A DNA stretch of 14,157 nt from Baffinella frigidus (lineage: Eukaryota > Cryptophyceae > Cryptomonadales > Baffinellaceae): the NCBI GenBank assembly GCA_026770585.1, contig MU646616.1:184234-198390 (forward strand). Reading direction: 5' to 3'. Below the pieces are notes generated by a model. It worked only from the letters and a program-made list of their open reading frames with translations. It was not told the origin of the DNA and did not search any database. Shown one piece after another: positions 14,000-14,157 of this stretch (positions are counted from its first letter, which is position 1; each line of letters begins with the position of its first letter). The position numbers and the translations under genes are program-made.

Positions 14000-14039
14000 T
14001 CCACCTCCTCTCATCCCCTGCCTCTCCCTCAGCCGCATC
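14000..14039 (-). pseudogene. shadow of E1, acceptor side
   Basis: CCAG|GATGCGGCTGAGGGAG resembles ATCAG|GATGGAGAGGGGGAG of E1. Lies upstream of E1. Confidence 0.6.
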
Positions 14040-14082
14040 CTGGTCGAGGAAAAAACTTCAACCCCACACATCCTGGTCGAAG

Positions 14083-14157
14083 CCCCCCCCCCCCCCCCAC
14101 ACCCTTAACCCCACACCACCGACACTAAACACTCAACCCTACGCCCCCCCCCCCCCC
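14083..14157. repeat. poly-C runs and C-rich telomere-like end
   Basis: Long C runs at about 14083-14098 and 14144-14157 around ACCCTTAACCCC and ACTCAACCCTAC. A homopolymer at the very edge could mark an assembly break. Confidence 0.8.

Larger units (their letters stand above)
13773..14157 (-). other. intron upstream of E1
   Basis: No exon recognised with confidence. It holds two decayed copies of the E1 start, a strong inverted-repeat element (13850-13995), a twice-repeated CATCCTGGTCGA motif (14037, 14067), C-rich telomere-like fragments and two poly-C runs. Confidence 0.6.

Noticed and set aside
14144-14157. Poly-C as a biological signal
   Set aside because: A homopolymer at the window edge is more likely an assembly or sequencing limit.

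Overview
This window is eukaryotic and almost entirely intronic. It carries one gene on the minus strand, cut into small GC-rich exons separated by introns full of degenerate telomere-type repeats (TTTAGGG/CCCTAAA), short terminal-inverted-repeat elements and microsatellites. I assembled 14 exons by eye (13772 down to 524, 1239 coding nt, 413 codons). They join in a single open frame through GT-AG introns whose phases all agree. The product aligns exon by exon with TYW3 (E1-E6) and then with TYW2/TRM12 (E7-E14), two enzymes of wybutosine synthesis at G37 of tRNA-Phe. Both ends are missing: the TYW3 N-terminus lies beyond the right edge, and the TYW2 SAM-binding and catalytic core lies beyond the left edge.

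TTTAGGG repeats, a TYW3 and TYW2 fusion as known from plants, and repeat-loaded introns suggest a green alga of prasinophyte type. This is inference. Unlike the plant fusion protein, no kelch (TYW4-like) segment lies between the TYW3 and TYW2 parts.

Layout, right to left (direction of transcription): 14157-13773 upstream intron; E1-E6 (13772-8427) TYW3; E7-E14 (6799-524) TYW2; 523-1 intron ending in a telomere-like array. The introns hold at least ten families of inverted-repeat, MITE-like elements, several in 2-5 copies, and none encodes a visible transposase. Two adjacent introns (2434-2025 and 2634-2563) are little more than telomere-like repeat. The larger has the same 8 bp at both splice junctions.

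The most unusual feature is a systematic set of decayed partial copies of the exons ('shadows') in the neighbouring introns. Copies of an exon's 5' end and acceptor lie in the intron upstream of it; copies of its 3' end and donor lie in the intron downstream. I found this for ten of the 14 exons, up to three upstream and two downstream copies for E3, with no counter-example. With telomere-repeat introns and a mobile element starting exactly at a splice donor, this looks like a locus caught in active intron gain and growth. I see no other gene, tRNA, rRNA or CRISPR on either strand.
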